Source: Morella rubra (Eukaryota > Streptophyta > Magnoliopsida > Fagales > Myricaceae). Taken from it: DNA of 64,000 nucleotides. The position numbers and the translations under genes are program-made. The notes beneath the pieces are model-generated. The model searched no databases. It was not told where the DNA came from and was given only the letters and a program-made list of their open reading frames with translations. This document shows, piece by piece, positions 47,335 to 59,678 of the stretch (its first letter is position 1; the number at the start of each line of letters is the position of its first letter). The stretch lies in assembly GCA_003952965.2 (NCBI GenBank), contig RXIC02000436.1:62001-126000 (forward strand). The letters run 5' to 3'.

Positions 47335-47478
47335 GGCCCAAAAGAGCTCCCGATGCCAATCGAATTTCTGTCTTGCTGTGTAGGCTTCTGTTTTGGGTTT
47401 TGTAAAACCCAAAGAACAGATCGGGTTACAGTGGGCTTTCTATTCTTTCTTTACTCTTCAAATGGGTTGGTGTGGGCT
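47335..47478. promoter_or_regulatory. Site II (TGGGCY) motifs upstream of the COX16-like gene
   Basis: TGGGCC on the minus strand at 47340-47335, TGGGCT at 47432-47437 and again at 47473-47478. Clustered TGGGCY (site II) motifs, bound by TCP factors, are known in promoters of plant nuclear genes for mitochondrial and ribosomal proteins, which fits the product. Confidence 0.5.
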
Positions 47479-48020
47479 TTTCTTAAGGCGGCGAGCATCT
47501 TATTCGCAAAAAGCTCGTTCCATTAAATTTTTCATCCATTTTTTCTTTTTAAAAAAACTTATTTTAAGTTTTGTTGTCAGTTTTGTTTTTTGTTTTCATT
47601 TTTTCGACACATAGATAAGCTGTTTTATTGGGTCTGACATGATATTGCATTAATTTTTATTATGGCAATTAAAAAAGGACCTATATTATAATTTGGCCAA
47701 TTTGAGTAGTAAGAGGTTGCAACGTGATATGTCGACTCTATAACTGTGAAACCTGACGTAATAAGTTCTTTTGGAAACAACGCGGATAATGTTTCCACGC
47801 ATCGTGCTTCCCTATCAGATTGCACTGATATCTTGAAATAGGGACGAGGAACCAGTGTTAGGGAGGAGACATTGGAAGCTGAAAATAAACTAATCAAAAT
47901 ATAACTGGAGAGAAGAGGGTATCTGCAATACAATCTAGTCGTCTAACAGATAACAACCGGCTAGTTCCCAGAAGCTAGAGACTAAGGGCTTAAAAATAAA
48001 AGAAATAAAAAGCGAGGCAT
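47479..48020. other. Short intergenic region between COX16-like promoter and NPH3-like 3' end
   Basis: Both flanking genes are on the minus strand. Should contain the 3' UTR of the NPH3-like gene near 48020. No other feature seen. Confidence 0.5.
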
Positions 48021-51000
48021 TCAATCTCCCAGTTCACCACTGTCGTGGATTTCTCTTCCATTCTCAAGTGGCGCTTTTGATGCTGATGATGTTTTGGAAT
48101 TGTTTGAGGGCTTTGATGCATTTGGGTCCCATGACTTGGTCTTTAACCTGAAAGAAAACTTTTTCAAGAACGTGTTCCAACTTCCCTTTGTCTTCACCAA
48201 CTTCTCAATCTCTCCTTTCATGCTAGAGCATTCTTTCTCGAGCTCCGACACCCGATCCCTCACGTCATCAACTGCTACAAGTTGGTTTTGTGTGGTTCCG
48301 ACTTGGGTAGAGGCATCATTTCTGAGCATAGCAAGATTCCCACTGTGATTTTGTGAGTTCTCTAGGTTGTCAGAGACGAAAAACCAACCGGCCACAGAGG
48401 TGCGGAGCCGAAGTTGCTCGAAGAATAGAACTTGGACGATAACACGGAGTGGTAACCTCTCGTTCTGGGCTGCATGGGTGCTGGCTTCCAAGGAGAGCTT
48501 CTGGCAGTTCATGAGCCTGCAGAGTTGTTCCCTTTCAGAGTCCGTCAGCCAGGGATGAGCCTGAAGTTGTGAAACACATTTTGTTTTCTTAGGAAATATG
48601 GGAAAAATCTAGCCCGCGCGGCGGGAAGCAACTTCAAAGAAAAGGAACTAGCACTTTCAGTATAATACAGCCTGATTGTCTCGAGGGAAGTTGAAAATGA
48701 AGCGAGTTTGCAACACAGTTTTTTTTCTTTTTGAAAGGACTTACTCGACTCCCTCCAGTAAGGCCACAGAAGGCATTTTTTCTGGCAATTAAAAGCTGAT
48801 TCTTCTTTTAAGCCATTTCCAAACACATACCAGCATGAGTGTGTGGTGCAATGAATCTCAAGACAAAACTCTAAAACGGATCTTCTTTTTTTTAAGCAGA
48901 TCTAAGAAGACATAAGTGACAGAACAAAATCACAAAGGAGGGAAAAAATCCTCCATTTTGAACTATGTTATGAGAAACCTTGAAATGTACTGGAGATTTG
49001 AAGTGTTCAAAAAAATAAAAATCAAACGAATTTTTGCATGGAAAATCATCAAGAACGAATGGAAATCTGTTTTTACCTTGAGGAATATATCAATTGCACG
49101 GTAGATTCCATCATCCAACGGCCTGGCATAATCAGGGATAACAGCAGCAAGTGACTGAAATTTTGGTAACTTCAAGTTAACATCAGGTGCCACCTCGGCT
49201 AGATAACCATCCACCAGATTAGCCACCATTGTCATAGGGGTCAGAGCATGGGAAGCTCCAATCAACTGCCCCTCATATACTATACTATTAGAAGTAGAAT
49301 CAACAGATTCATGATCTGCCAGCATGAAGTTATCGAGAATCCGCTGAACACAATCAATGTCATAAAGGGTCTCAACTGAGTACCCCATATTTGGTATCAG
49401 AAGATCCTCAAGAGATGCTTGATCCAACTGAGCACCAACCCTTTTCTCTAAATTCTCTCGACAGGATTGGCTAGCATGTAAAATCATTGACGTTCTTAAA
49501 AGCCTAAGTAGGAAGTTGGTTGCTGTGACACCCTTTTCACTGGGTAGTAACTCCACTATTTGTTCAAGGAGATTCCTTTGATCCGCATCAGCTGGCGCAG
49601 AAATAATTGATCCTTGGGCAGCATGGTTCCCATTCGGAATGCTTGATTGCCTCCCCAAGAGGGGGAGATGTCTCTTTGCAAAGTAGACCACGGACCCGGC
49701 AATTCTCTCTGCCTTCATGCCTTTCGATCCAACAGCCAGAATCAGCCTTTTATACAGATGTAATCTCAGAAAGGACACATCGTCATACCACCAATCTTCA
49801 CTCACTGGATGTGGCTTAGCTGCTGTGCATATTCCATTCCAAAATACGGCCCCACCTGGGCTTTCCACTTCTCTGTGTCCTGACATGGGCCAACTAAACA
49901 AACTTGGATCTGCACAAGCTTTAATTGCCAAAGAATCAATGCATCTTGAAACAATATGAAGCTCTTCTGCATGTGCTAGAACCTCTTCGCAGGTTTCAAG
50001 AGCTTTAATTGAGTCTGTCCAGTAACAAAAAATTTCATTAAGAAAACTCTCTGTCTGCATGACAAGATTCCCCTCTCCATAGTCTTCACTCATCTGGAGA
50101 CACTCAGCTGCACATCTGAGGCCAACTACATTCAATGCAGTGAGCTCTATTTTAACACCATAGCAGAACTTGGCTACAAGAAGAAAGGTTTTGGCCCCTC
50201 CAGGTATGTCATGTAGCTGCAAAACACACTTCTTCTCATCCTCCACAGAAAGCTCTCCAATAAGATTTTCTAATAGTCCGCTTCTTGACAGTAAGGGGAA
50301 CTGTTAGCCATGCCAAGAAAGGGAGGAAATGCAGTTTGATGAGTTGAAAAGAAATAACTTACCCAAAACACAAATGGGAAAGAAATAAGAACTAATACAT
50401 AGAAAATAATACCAGAGCACGAAAAATATGGACACAACTTAATGTCCACGAAGGATTCAAGAAGCAAGGCCAGCTTTTTGACTTCCCAAAAGGGAGAATG
50501 AATTATAAGGCAATAGTAACACAACCGAACAATAAAAAGTACAAACAGAAAAGGAAAATAACAAGAGAAGGAACTTCATAATCACATGAAGAAGATTCCA
50601 ATCTGGAATCTTAGCTGATGGGAACCAGCTACTTTCGATTGTTTCTAGTCAGGAATCTAGTACACAAGGGGAACATCAAAGCACAGAAAAAGCAACCAAA
50701 GGGATCAGAAGCTGAATGTTGCACATTGAGGTGCTTTTCCGAAGCATCATCTCAATGCAAACCTTGATGTGAGCATTGCAAGTGTCTTAAACTATGGTTT
50801 CGTGAGCCATATATTCCCTGATGACAAATAAAACAATAGAGCAGAAGTTGCCCAAGTAAAATATACCTTGTGGAGATGGAAGGTCTTCTCTCCAACTTCA
50901 ATGATGATATCACTAGGGAGACCAGTTGAGCAAAGCCTGCAAATGAGCATTTGGCTTGAAAGAAATTTAATGGAGAAAAGAGAGTATAACTCTAAGGGAT

Positions 51001-52258
51001 GCCATCAACGCAACAATGGTTACAAACTCGGCATTCAATAATAAATCGGGGAAGAATGCAGAGCCAAGACACATTTGTAAGATAGCAGCAAGGTGATTGT
51101 GGATTGAGATGACATAAACAACAATGAAGTTGCTAAAGTTCTTTTTCTCCTCAATTTTCGTTCTGGTCCTAGTGGTGTTCTTTCTTTTTTCTTTTGAGTC
51201 ATGTAACTATTGGTTTGATTGAAATGCACATCTCACCCTATTACTGGACTGCTCCTCCAACTTGATTCTCCTGAATGAACAAGTTGTTGCTTTGTGCAGA
51301 GAAGGTGGGTGACTGGATGCAAATGCGCTACAATCCCACCTATCATCTAATCTCTTGATAAAAAAATTCATGCAATCCAGTACTTAAGAAACCAACCTGG
51401 TGCTAGAAATCTTATTGGGAGTCCAGACCAACGTACACAGATTTCTAGAAAATAAAATCAATTGAATACTCTAAGTAGCTTATGAGACAATTCACAATAC
51501 ATCAAGATGTCGAATTGTCTAAGTTAGGCTCTTATGCTAAGGTGTTTGACAGGGCAAATCTGACCACACAAAATTATAACCAATCCACGAGAGGGATAGT
51601 CCCAGATATCTATTCTTTGAGGCTAAAGCAGGATCATTATAGAATCTCAGAACCCGACCAGACTAAAGCCATGAAGTCCATAAGAAGCACAGAAATGATT
51701 TCTCTCTAAGGACCCCATGCGTGTCCTTTTCGGAATGGCTCATCCTTTCAAAATCCTCAGCACACAGGCAGGCACATTCTTTTTTTTCTAAGCCACAGGC
51801 AGGCACATTCAGTTCACAACGGTGGTGACAAGACTGAAGGTCTAAAATCAGGAAATTCAAATTAGGCAAGATTACTCAATCATCCTCAATATTTTAAATC
51901 AAAACTATGATATTCTTTGCATACAAACGAGTTATCTCTTTCTTATCGAATTCCTAGAGTCACACCATCCAAATCAATACAATTCATACCCACGACCAAT
52001 ACCAACAGCTTTGATTTCAAATGGAAAACAAACCGAATCCATCACATAACATCCAATCTTATCGCCAACCCACATTGTAAACGTTCCATTTCAACAAATT
52101 ACAATCACATTTTACCGCAAAATTATAATCATAACGTAAACGGGAAAACAAAAATACACAATGGCAGCAGGTAAGAACAAGAAGCAGGAAATGACTGACC
52201 AGGATTGTCCATCGAGGATAAAGACTTCGGATTTGGATCCCACCTTCATGCAGGCCAT
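48021..52258 (-). CDS. BTB/NPH3 family protein (NPH3/RPT2-like), four exons
   Basis: Exons 52258-52200, 50936-50867, 50300-49077 and 48560-48021; borders are GT-AG and phases fit, giving 630 residues. The N-terminus [13 protein letters not shown] continues into a BTB fold (about 28-125: [19 protein letters not shown], then [20 protein letters not shown]). The NPH3 domain runs from [10 protein letters not shown] (212) to [20 protein letters not shown] (475-494) and includes the signature [14 protein letters not shown] (355-368). A coiled coil (about 548-576) and a basic patch ([12 protein letters not shown], 584-595) follow. The wording is closest to Arabidopsis At5g03250 from memory, a branch distinct from NPH3 itself. 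Members act as CUL3 substrate adaptors at or near the plasma membrane in phototropin or auxin-transport signalling; for this branch the role is inferred. Met4 is an alternative start. Confidence 0.93.
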
Positions 52259-54093
52259 GTGTTACTCAAAAAAGTTAGTCACGTGGGAAATAGTTGCAGC
52301 ACTGCAACAAAGAATAACGATGAAATAAGTGAAAGATCAATCGCAATGATGATACTGACGAAATGGGCAGTGAACTGAAATGGCCTTTTTCTTTTCCTCG
52401 CCCTCTTTGTCTCTGTCTCTCTTTTTCAATGCAATATTTTCAGCTTTCTAGTTATAGAGAGAGAGAGACAGATGGTGAGAGAGAGAACGTAGATAGTCCC
52501 GAGTCTTGAGGGGAAATCTGGGATATAAATTAGTTGTTGATATTACACGAAAAGAAAAAGAAAAAAAAGAGAGATAAAAAAAAAAAAGAGATGGCAATGT
52601 TTGGGAGGTTTTTGAGTTTAAGCACTTTAAATACTTTTTACGTTGAGATTGTAGCACAAATGTGTGTATTTAATGATTGTACCGAAACAAATTGTCCTCG
52701 GTCGAATTTTTTTATATTCCCAGGTTATCCATATGGACCTCGTGAATGTAATTACACTATTTCTCTTGGGAGGCCACATGTACATGTACGTTATTACCTT
52801 ACATGCAAGCTGCGCATCTTCCTGCATTATTATTATTATTATTATTTTGTTGTGTGGATAAAAGGGGGAGAGGCAACTATACAGTAATTTTCTCTTAACG
52901 TGACTATAAAGTGCTAATGCTACAGAACAGTTCGATTTGAGCCTACCAACCAATCTGGCAATCTTGCTTCATTTACTAAGTCAAATGTTGAATTTTACTT
53001 TCACAAAGCATTCTAACTTATATTACTCGAATTCGTTAAGCTTGCTAGCACGTGCTCTACATTAAGTCCGGTCGAAGTGTTCGTGTCCAAGACCAATTCA
53101 AGGTAAAGAGTTCCTCGCTCTCTTTTCCCCGCCGAAATTGTTTTATTACAAATTTTCTTCTGAAGTGGGAAGGGAAAGACCAACGATGGGCCAAGTGAAT
53201 TTTTGAGCTCTCTCAAATTTTTCCATTTTATTAAATGGGGTCAAACCAATAACAAAATCCCAAGATTTTCGGGTCCTGATTTAGAGAGAGAGAAAAAAAA
53301 ATTCCCAGCTAGCCAGCTCGTCGTAGCTTTACTGCGATACCAAAATTTTAACTAAAGAATTGACATTTTATTTACTGCGAAAAACAGATTCTTGTATCTC
53401 TCTATATTTTAAGCTTTGAAGAACATCAGCATGCCGTGTAACGTGCCACATTAATATGATTTAGATACAAGTACAAAAAAAAAAAAAATTTGTACGTTGC
53501 AACCATCATTTTCATGTACATTTCTCATATGGATTAAAGGCCAAATTATGATTTGTGTCTAAACTGACAATTTCATCAATTTTATAAATTATCAAAATGT
53601 ATTAATATTCACTTCCTCGTCATTATTGTGTTATCTATTTTTTTTTTTTGCACATTTCTATAATAGGATTCTACTAGAGCGGAAATATTGATTAATTTTA
53701 TTAATTTGGAAGTTCAACCTGACAAATTTACAACTTTGGGTCACAAAATAAAGTTTGACCTATAGATCAATGATTAAAAAAAAAAAAGATTTTTCTCTTA
53801 GATAAAAGTAACAGTAGAATAAATTTAAATGAAAGAAACAATTTTTTGAAAACAGAATTGGATCTAAAGAAAAATAGTTCAAGAGTGAAAGAGACAAGTA
53901 TGAAATAGTTCTTAACTTCTTATGAGGGAATAAAACAAAAAAGAAATTGGATTCTAAAGAAAAATAGTCCAGTATTTTTATGCCCGCATCGAGCCCGAAG
54001 GACGTAACAGAGTACGCACCAACTTCTATCAGGCCCACTAACTCTCAAACACGCCCACTGGCTGTGAGTTCTCCCTTCTAGTCATCGGCCTTT
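52259..54093. other. Divergent promoter region between NPH3-like and ribophorin I genes
   Basis: The first ~250 bp are the probable leader of the minus-strand NPH3-like gene and contain GA-repeat tracts (52455-52485). An (ATT)n microsatellite lies at 52826-52846. An inverted TGGGCC (GGCCCA) at about 54033-54038 lies ~80 bp before the ribophorin start. No gene recognised. Confidence 0.5.
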
Positions 54094-54112
54094 CACAGTT
54101 ACGTCAACTGTG
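54094..54112 (+). promoter_or_regulatory. 7-bp inverted repeat with ACGT core just before the ribophorin I start
   Basis: CACAGTT-ACGTC-AACTGTG is a perfect 7-bp inverted repeat around a 5-bp spacer, ending 6 bp before the ATG at 54119. It overlaps MYB-type CAGTTA/CAACTG cores and an ACGT core of bZIP type. In RNA it could be a small hairpin at the start codon. Function is unknown. Confidence 0.4.
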
Positions 54113-54118
54113 TAGGAG

Positions 54119-56317
54119 ATGAGCACATCCATGGAGCCTCAGCTCAGGGTCCGATCAGCCTTACTTATTTCCGTCTTAGCTCTTCTCTCACTGGCAGTCG
54201 GATCTTCCTCTCAGGAGATTCAGATCGTCAACGCTGAGCGCAGAGTAAGCTGGAATTTTTTTCAATTTCTCTTGTTAATGACTCATTTTCATTATACTTA
54301 GTCGGAGATTCAGATATTTATAATTAGGGTTTTCATTTATTCTTTCGCATCATATTTGCTTTTGTTGCTGTAACGTGCTCCATTTTTGTTAGCAATTTCG
54401 GTAATTTTTTTTTGTTTTTTTTCTTAGCTGATGGCTCTTTTATTTTTTGATCGCTCAAGCTAAGTTTGGCTGTTGATAAAATGTAGGAAAAATAAAAAGA
54501 ATCCCTGCTATTGCGTCTTATAAGGAAATAAAACTAGCAAAAAACGGTTTCTTTGTTTTCCAATTTATGGGAAATCTGAAGAAGGCCATATTGTTGTTGA
54601 GTACTTCTGTAGAGGTCCATTTTTCATAATATCCTCACTTTGCATCTTAGTTCAACTGTTCAAGCATATGCACTGATAAATTTGCTGATCATGCTTGCAG
54701 ATTGACCTGACTTCTCACATCGTTAAGGTTTTCCTAACCTTGAAGGTAGTTCTTTCTAGTGCTTGTTCGACTGTATTCACAACATAACTGCTTGAATTTT
54801 GGATAAATGACATTTTTTTTGGGCTTTCAGGTTTTCTTTGTGGGCCTTTTTAAAACTTTCTCCTTTAACTTCGTGTTAACTCTAGGGAAATTTGCAAATT
54901 ACCTCATCATGGTTATGGACACTGAGTAAATCTCGTGGCTTTTCTAGCCCTATTGATATATTCTCCAACTTGATGCGCAGGAGTGACATAAATCAAATAA
55001 ATTTGTCCCCTAGTTAGTCCTGTGTCAAAACTTAGCTGGCCTCTTTCCTAACCAACCATAGAGTGATTATGCAGTCTCTTTCATGAAGTTGTCAACCTTA
55101 TACAGGGCCAACTGAGACTTAATTTCGTGTTTCAAGAGTACGGGAATGTCAAGTGAAAAAATCCATCAGTGTTCCTTTTTTTTTCTTTTTCCTCTGCCAT
55201 AAACCCCAGTATAAGGGCTAGCCACCAAATCGTCCATATCCTTTATTGATTTTAAAGATTTTAGAAAGTAGTTTTCTCTGGTTCATGTGCCGCATATTGG
55301 CCTAATTTGATGCATGGTATTTTGTTGATTAATCTGAATTTTGGAAACAATGTGTTAGAGTGGGTTCAGACCATAATTATTGAAAATATTTGTTTGTTGC
55401 TACTTTAACAAGCTAGAAAGTGCAAAATATTTTTTTGTGTATATTTGATTGATGGTGTTTTTCCAGGTTGAAAATATTGGGACATCTCCTTCTTCAGAAT
55501 TACTTCTTGCATTTCCTCCCACACAACTTGATCATCTAGCACTTATCAAAGCTGCGGCAACTGTTGGAAAGCGGAAAAAGAAAAGCTATTTGCCCCTGGA
55601 TGTAAACCCAACTAAGCTACCTGATGCACCAAATGACACTAAGTATTTCTCTATATCTTTGATCAATGCATTAAGCACGGGCGAAACTGCGACAATAGAA
55701 GTACTTTACATACTGACTCATTCTCTGGAAGCTTTTCCAACTGAAATAAGCCAGTCTGAGTCTCAGTTGGTCTATTATCGTGATAGTGCAACAATATTGT
55801 CACCCTATCACATTAAGCAGCAAACTACATTTTTTAAGACTCCAAGCCCTAAATTGGAATCATTCACAAGAGTGGAACCAACCAACCGTGCTGGTACTGA
55901 GCTAAAGTATGGGCCCTATGAAAATCAAGCTCCATATTCCTTTTCACCCGTACTTGTCCATTTTGAGAATAACAATCCATTTGCCGTTATTGAGGAGCTT
56001 GTCCGTGAGGTCGAAATATCTCATTGGGGAAGTCTTCAGATCACAGAGAGCTACAAGTTGGTGCACGCTGGTGCTCGCCACAAAGGCGTGTTTTCGAGGT
56101 AAGGTTTACTGCTGCGACATGTCAGCATATTTTTCATTGGTCTTTTGATATTATGAGAAAATTTGTACCGTTTATCACTAGTTTTTTGCTTTGATTTTTT
56201 TGGGGCTTGAGATCTGAACTTCTAGTGTTGTAGTAATATGTTTAGACCTCTCTTTGTTGGTACTTTTTTCCTTTTGCCTTTTGATTTGTTATTTGGTAGC
56301 TAATTGTAAAACACGGA

Positions 56318-56350
<33 letters not shown>

Positions 56351-59300
56351 ACTTTTTTTTTCCTCTCTTGATCTTTGCTTCATTTGAACGTTCATAGTTC
56401 TTAAGTTTCTTTCTGGCAGGGTTGATTATCAATCTAGGCCATCTTTTGGTGGGGTGTCTTCATTCAAACATCTTTTAGCAAGACTACCTCCTAGGGTTCA
56501 CTCTGTGTACTACAGAGACGAAATAGGGAATATCTCATCCTCACATTTGCGTACGGATCCCTGGAAGGTAACATGTGATCTCTTGACTAACATTCTAGCA
56601 GATTTATGGTATTTGCCTTGAGAATATGTGCAACACATAAAATTGTCCTTAGATGATTAAATCAACGATAAAATGTACTTCCATATGCTTTGTTTACTTG
56701 CAGTGGTATGGCTATCTCCTAAGTTTATTGTCTTTCTATTTGACTCCATCATGCTCTTTCTAACGTCTCTTCTAGCACCTATTTTTTCATGTGGTGACTA
56801 ATTTTTGAACATATGTTAGGAAAATTTGAGACCCATGGCGTACCGCTACAACTGCATCAAACCACATTGTCTGTAGGTTTTTGTTATCCGAGATTTGATC
56901 TTTGTTTTCTTTTCTAAGCAAAGATTATCCTAGGTTTCATATAGTGGAAATGTATGCTCAATTGGTCCTGTGTTATAGGAAGCAACTCTAAAGCATTATG
57001 GCTTAATTGCTGATTGAACTTAAAGTATCTGTCTCTTAGAAGTCGAAAGTTTATCTCAAACTTTTTTTGAACCCTAGCCTCAAATTCAACATTAACGCCA
57101 TCTAGATGTTCTATAGTTCATCACCTTTGGTTCTTCCTTGAGAAATCAAGCATTTCAGACAAAAATTGAATCCAGAAAAGTTTGCTTTCTGTGATATGCT
57201 ATGACTTCTTTGATCAACTTGTTTTTGTCTGATTTGCCGGGGGAAAATTGACATGTAACGGTTTGCAACTGAAGGCTTGCCCGGGTTTTCTGAGTGTGTA
57301 TCTCCTTATTAGTAAAGGGTTTCTTATATGTTAACTGGAAAAGTGATGGTACGGTGGTCAGAAACTGAAGAGCACTTGGGGAAAGTAATTTGGGAAAACA
57401 TATCTATGTCATCTCACCAAAAGAAAAAAGGTGATTGTGTTTCTGTACATTGTAACTAATACCTTTCCTTTACAGTCAGAACTTGAAATTGAACCAAGGT
57501 ATCCTTTATTCGGAGGTTGGAAAGCTACTTTTGTCATTGGATATGGGCTACCATTGCAAGACTTCCTTTTCGAGTCACCTGATGGCAGACGGTACCTCAA
57601 CTTCAGTTTTGGATGTACTTTTGCAGAGACAGTGGTAGACAAGTTGACCATCAAAGTGAGTTCAGTAACATGAGTTTGTGTCATTTTGTAATTGTCTTGT
57701 TTTCTGCATGTATTGCTTCGAGGTTTATATTCGAAATCTGGATGACACATTACCAAGTGTTACATATCAGGTTGTGCTTCCAGAGGGATCAAAAGACCCT
57801 TCTGCTGTGGTTCCTTTCCCAGTGGAACAGCATCTGGAGGTAACCTTTCTTTCAATTCACACTCATATCCACTAATGCAGAAATCTCAACAGTGTCAACT
57901 CTTGTTGATCACAAAGCACAGTAGCACACATGTATTTCATTATATTACATTTTATAAGTTTTCTAATGTGGGAATGACATGAAATTTTCATTTTCAGAGT
58001 TCCACAATCCCGTGATATATTTCCTGTTTAAATGTAGTATTGCAGGGGACCTTCTTAGGCAGTGTGTCGTAAACACATTTGCCATTGCTACAGTGTTGTT
58101 TAGCAGCATTTACTGTGTCAGGCATTTGTCTTCACATTACCTTGAAATATTTACTCTGGATTTCTGCAGACCAAATATTCCTACCTTGACATCATTGGGA
58201 GGACTGTGGTGGTTCTGGAAAAGAACAATGTAGTTCCTGAGCATAACTCTCCTTTCCAGGTGATTTTTGATTCATTGTATACTATGCAATGACTTGGAAT
58301 ATGGTCTATCAATTCTTAAGAGCAAATTGGTGAAGCAGTATTCAACTAGATGTCCAACAGCTATACTCAATCCCAATTTGGCATTTAGATTATGGAAGTA
58401 GCTTTCTATTCTGAAGAATTTGGAGATATAATTATTGATCATTGAAAATATTTAACAAGAAGAAGATCAACTTATTTATTGATGTACTGATCATAACCTT
58501 ATGCTCGTCAGAACTGAAATACAGAACCAAGGTACTTTATGTAGTGATCATAATAGCTAAAGAGGATAGGTCGTAAGACTTCAGCTGAGTTCGAGTCACT
58601 GTTGTATTGAATCAGAGGACTCTTTTTGTAACTCAAGAAGGTAGTAGCCAGAGACAGTGGTAGACAAGTTGACCATCAAAGTGAGTTCAGTAACATGAGT
58701 TTGTGTCATTTTGTAATTGTCTTGTTTTCTGCATGTATTGCTTCGAGGTTTATATTCGAAATCTGGATGACACATTACCAAGTGTTACATATCAGGTTGT
58801 GCTTCCAGAGGGATCAAAAGACCCTTCTGCTGTGGTTCCTTTCCCAGTGGAACAGCATCTGGAGGTAACCTTTCTTTCAATTCACACTCATATCCACTAA
58901 TGCAGAAATCTCAACAGTGTCAACTCTTGTTGATCACAAAGCACAGTAGCACACATGTATTTCATTATATTACATTTTATAAGTTTTCTAATGTGGGAAT
59001 GACATGAAATTTTCATTTTCAGAGTTCCACAATCCCGTGATATATTTCCTGTTTAAATGTAGTATTGCAGGGGACCTTCTTAGGCAGTGTGTCGTAAACA
59101 CATTTGCCATTGCTACAGTGTTGTTTAGCAGCATTTACTGTGTCAGGCATTTGTCTTCACATTACCTTGAAATATTTACTCTGGATTTCTGCAGACCAAA
59201 TATTCCTACCTTGACATCATTGGGAGGACTGTGGTGGTTCTGGATGTAGTTCCTTGCTGTATACTATGCAATGACTTGGAATATATCAATTCTTTTGGTG

Positions 59301-59678
59301 AAGCAGTATTCAACTAGATGTCCAACAGCTATTGGTCTTTGGACTTCCCAATTTGGCCCACTTTTGCTGATTACGATGTGCTGTCACATAAAGCCACCTG
59401 TCTTTTTCAGCTGATATCAACATTAAAAAGTTGAATACTACTTCTGCAGACACTGTCTTGATTAATGTTTCTGCTTGCATCTGTATCATATCAGTATCTT
59501 GCTGAGCGTTTTTCTAAGTTTCTTTCTTTTATCTCTTGTTACGCCACTTTTGCAGGTTTACTACACCTTCAAACCAATTTTCATGCTTGCTGAGCCATTA
59601 ATGTTGGCATCTGTGTTTTTCTTATTCTTCGTGGCTTGTGTGGCGTACCTACACATTGATCTTTCCTTGCACAAGTGA
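54119..59678 (+). CDS. OST1: Ribophorin I, oligosaccharyltransferase subunit 1, eight exons
   Basis: Non-catalytic subunit of the ER oligosaccharyltransferase that transfers the dolichol-linked glycan to Asn (not the stomatal kinase of the same name). Exons: 54119-54244, 54701-54745, 55467-56098, 56420-56567, 57476-57655, 57771-57839, 58170-58259 and 59556-59678, giving 470 residues. Visible: signal peptide (residues 13-31), the mature start QEIQIVNAERRIDLTSHIVK, the conserved luminal blocks SQSESQLVYY, YGPYENQAPYSFSPVLVHFE and EISHWGSLQITE, and a C-terminal membrane helix (PLMLASVFFLFFVACVAYLHI) with a short cytosolic tail, as in plant members, which lack the long animal tail. The ATG at 54119 is followed by a second in-frame one at Met5. 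Intron 7 (58260-59555) contains a duplicated copy of the end of exon 5, exon 6 and most of exon 7 (58649-59357); the model above skips it. Confidence 0.93.
56321..56348. repeat. (CT)n microsatellite in ribophorin I intron 3
   Basis: Fourteen CT units, followed by T-rich sequence, about 70 bp before the exon 4 acceptor; it may add to that intron's pyrimidine tract. Confidence 0.9.
57624..59357 (+). repeat. Intragenic tandem duplication, offset 1025 bp
   Basis: 57624-58219 and 58649-59244 align without a gap over 596 bp and appear identical by eye, introns included. Beyond that the two copies still match as far as 58382 / 59357, but the second lacks several blocks (including the 3' part of exon 7 and its donor). 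A unique 266-bp spacer (58383-58648) lies between them. Confidence 0.93.
58649..59357 (+). pseudogene. Duplicated partial exon 5, intact exon 6 copy and truncated exon 7 copy of ribophorin I
   Basis: The copy holds the last 32 nt of exon 5 (to 58680), a complete exon 6 copy (58796-58864) with unchanged acceptor and donor, and an exon 7 copy starting at 59195 with an intact acceptor. In that last exon the sequence after VVVL diverges, loses the donor and reads into a stop after about 24 more codons. The exon 6 copy is 69 nt, phase 0 at both ends, so its inclusion would add 23 residues in frame; use of the exon 7 copy would end the protein before the membrane helix. Whether either is spliced in is unknown. 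Confidence 0.85.

Noticed and set aside
47023-47412. 129-codon minus-strand ORF upstream of the COX16-like gene
   Set aside because: Lies over the predicted 5' UTR exon, donor and promoter motifs; no family resemblance.
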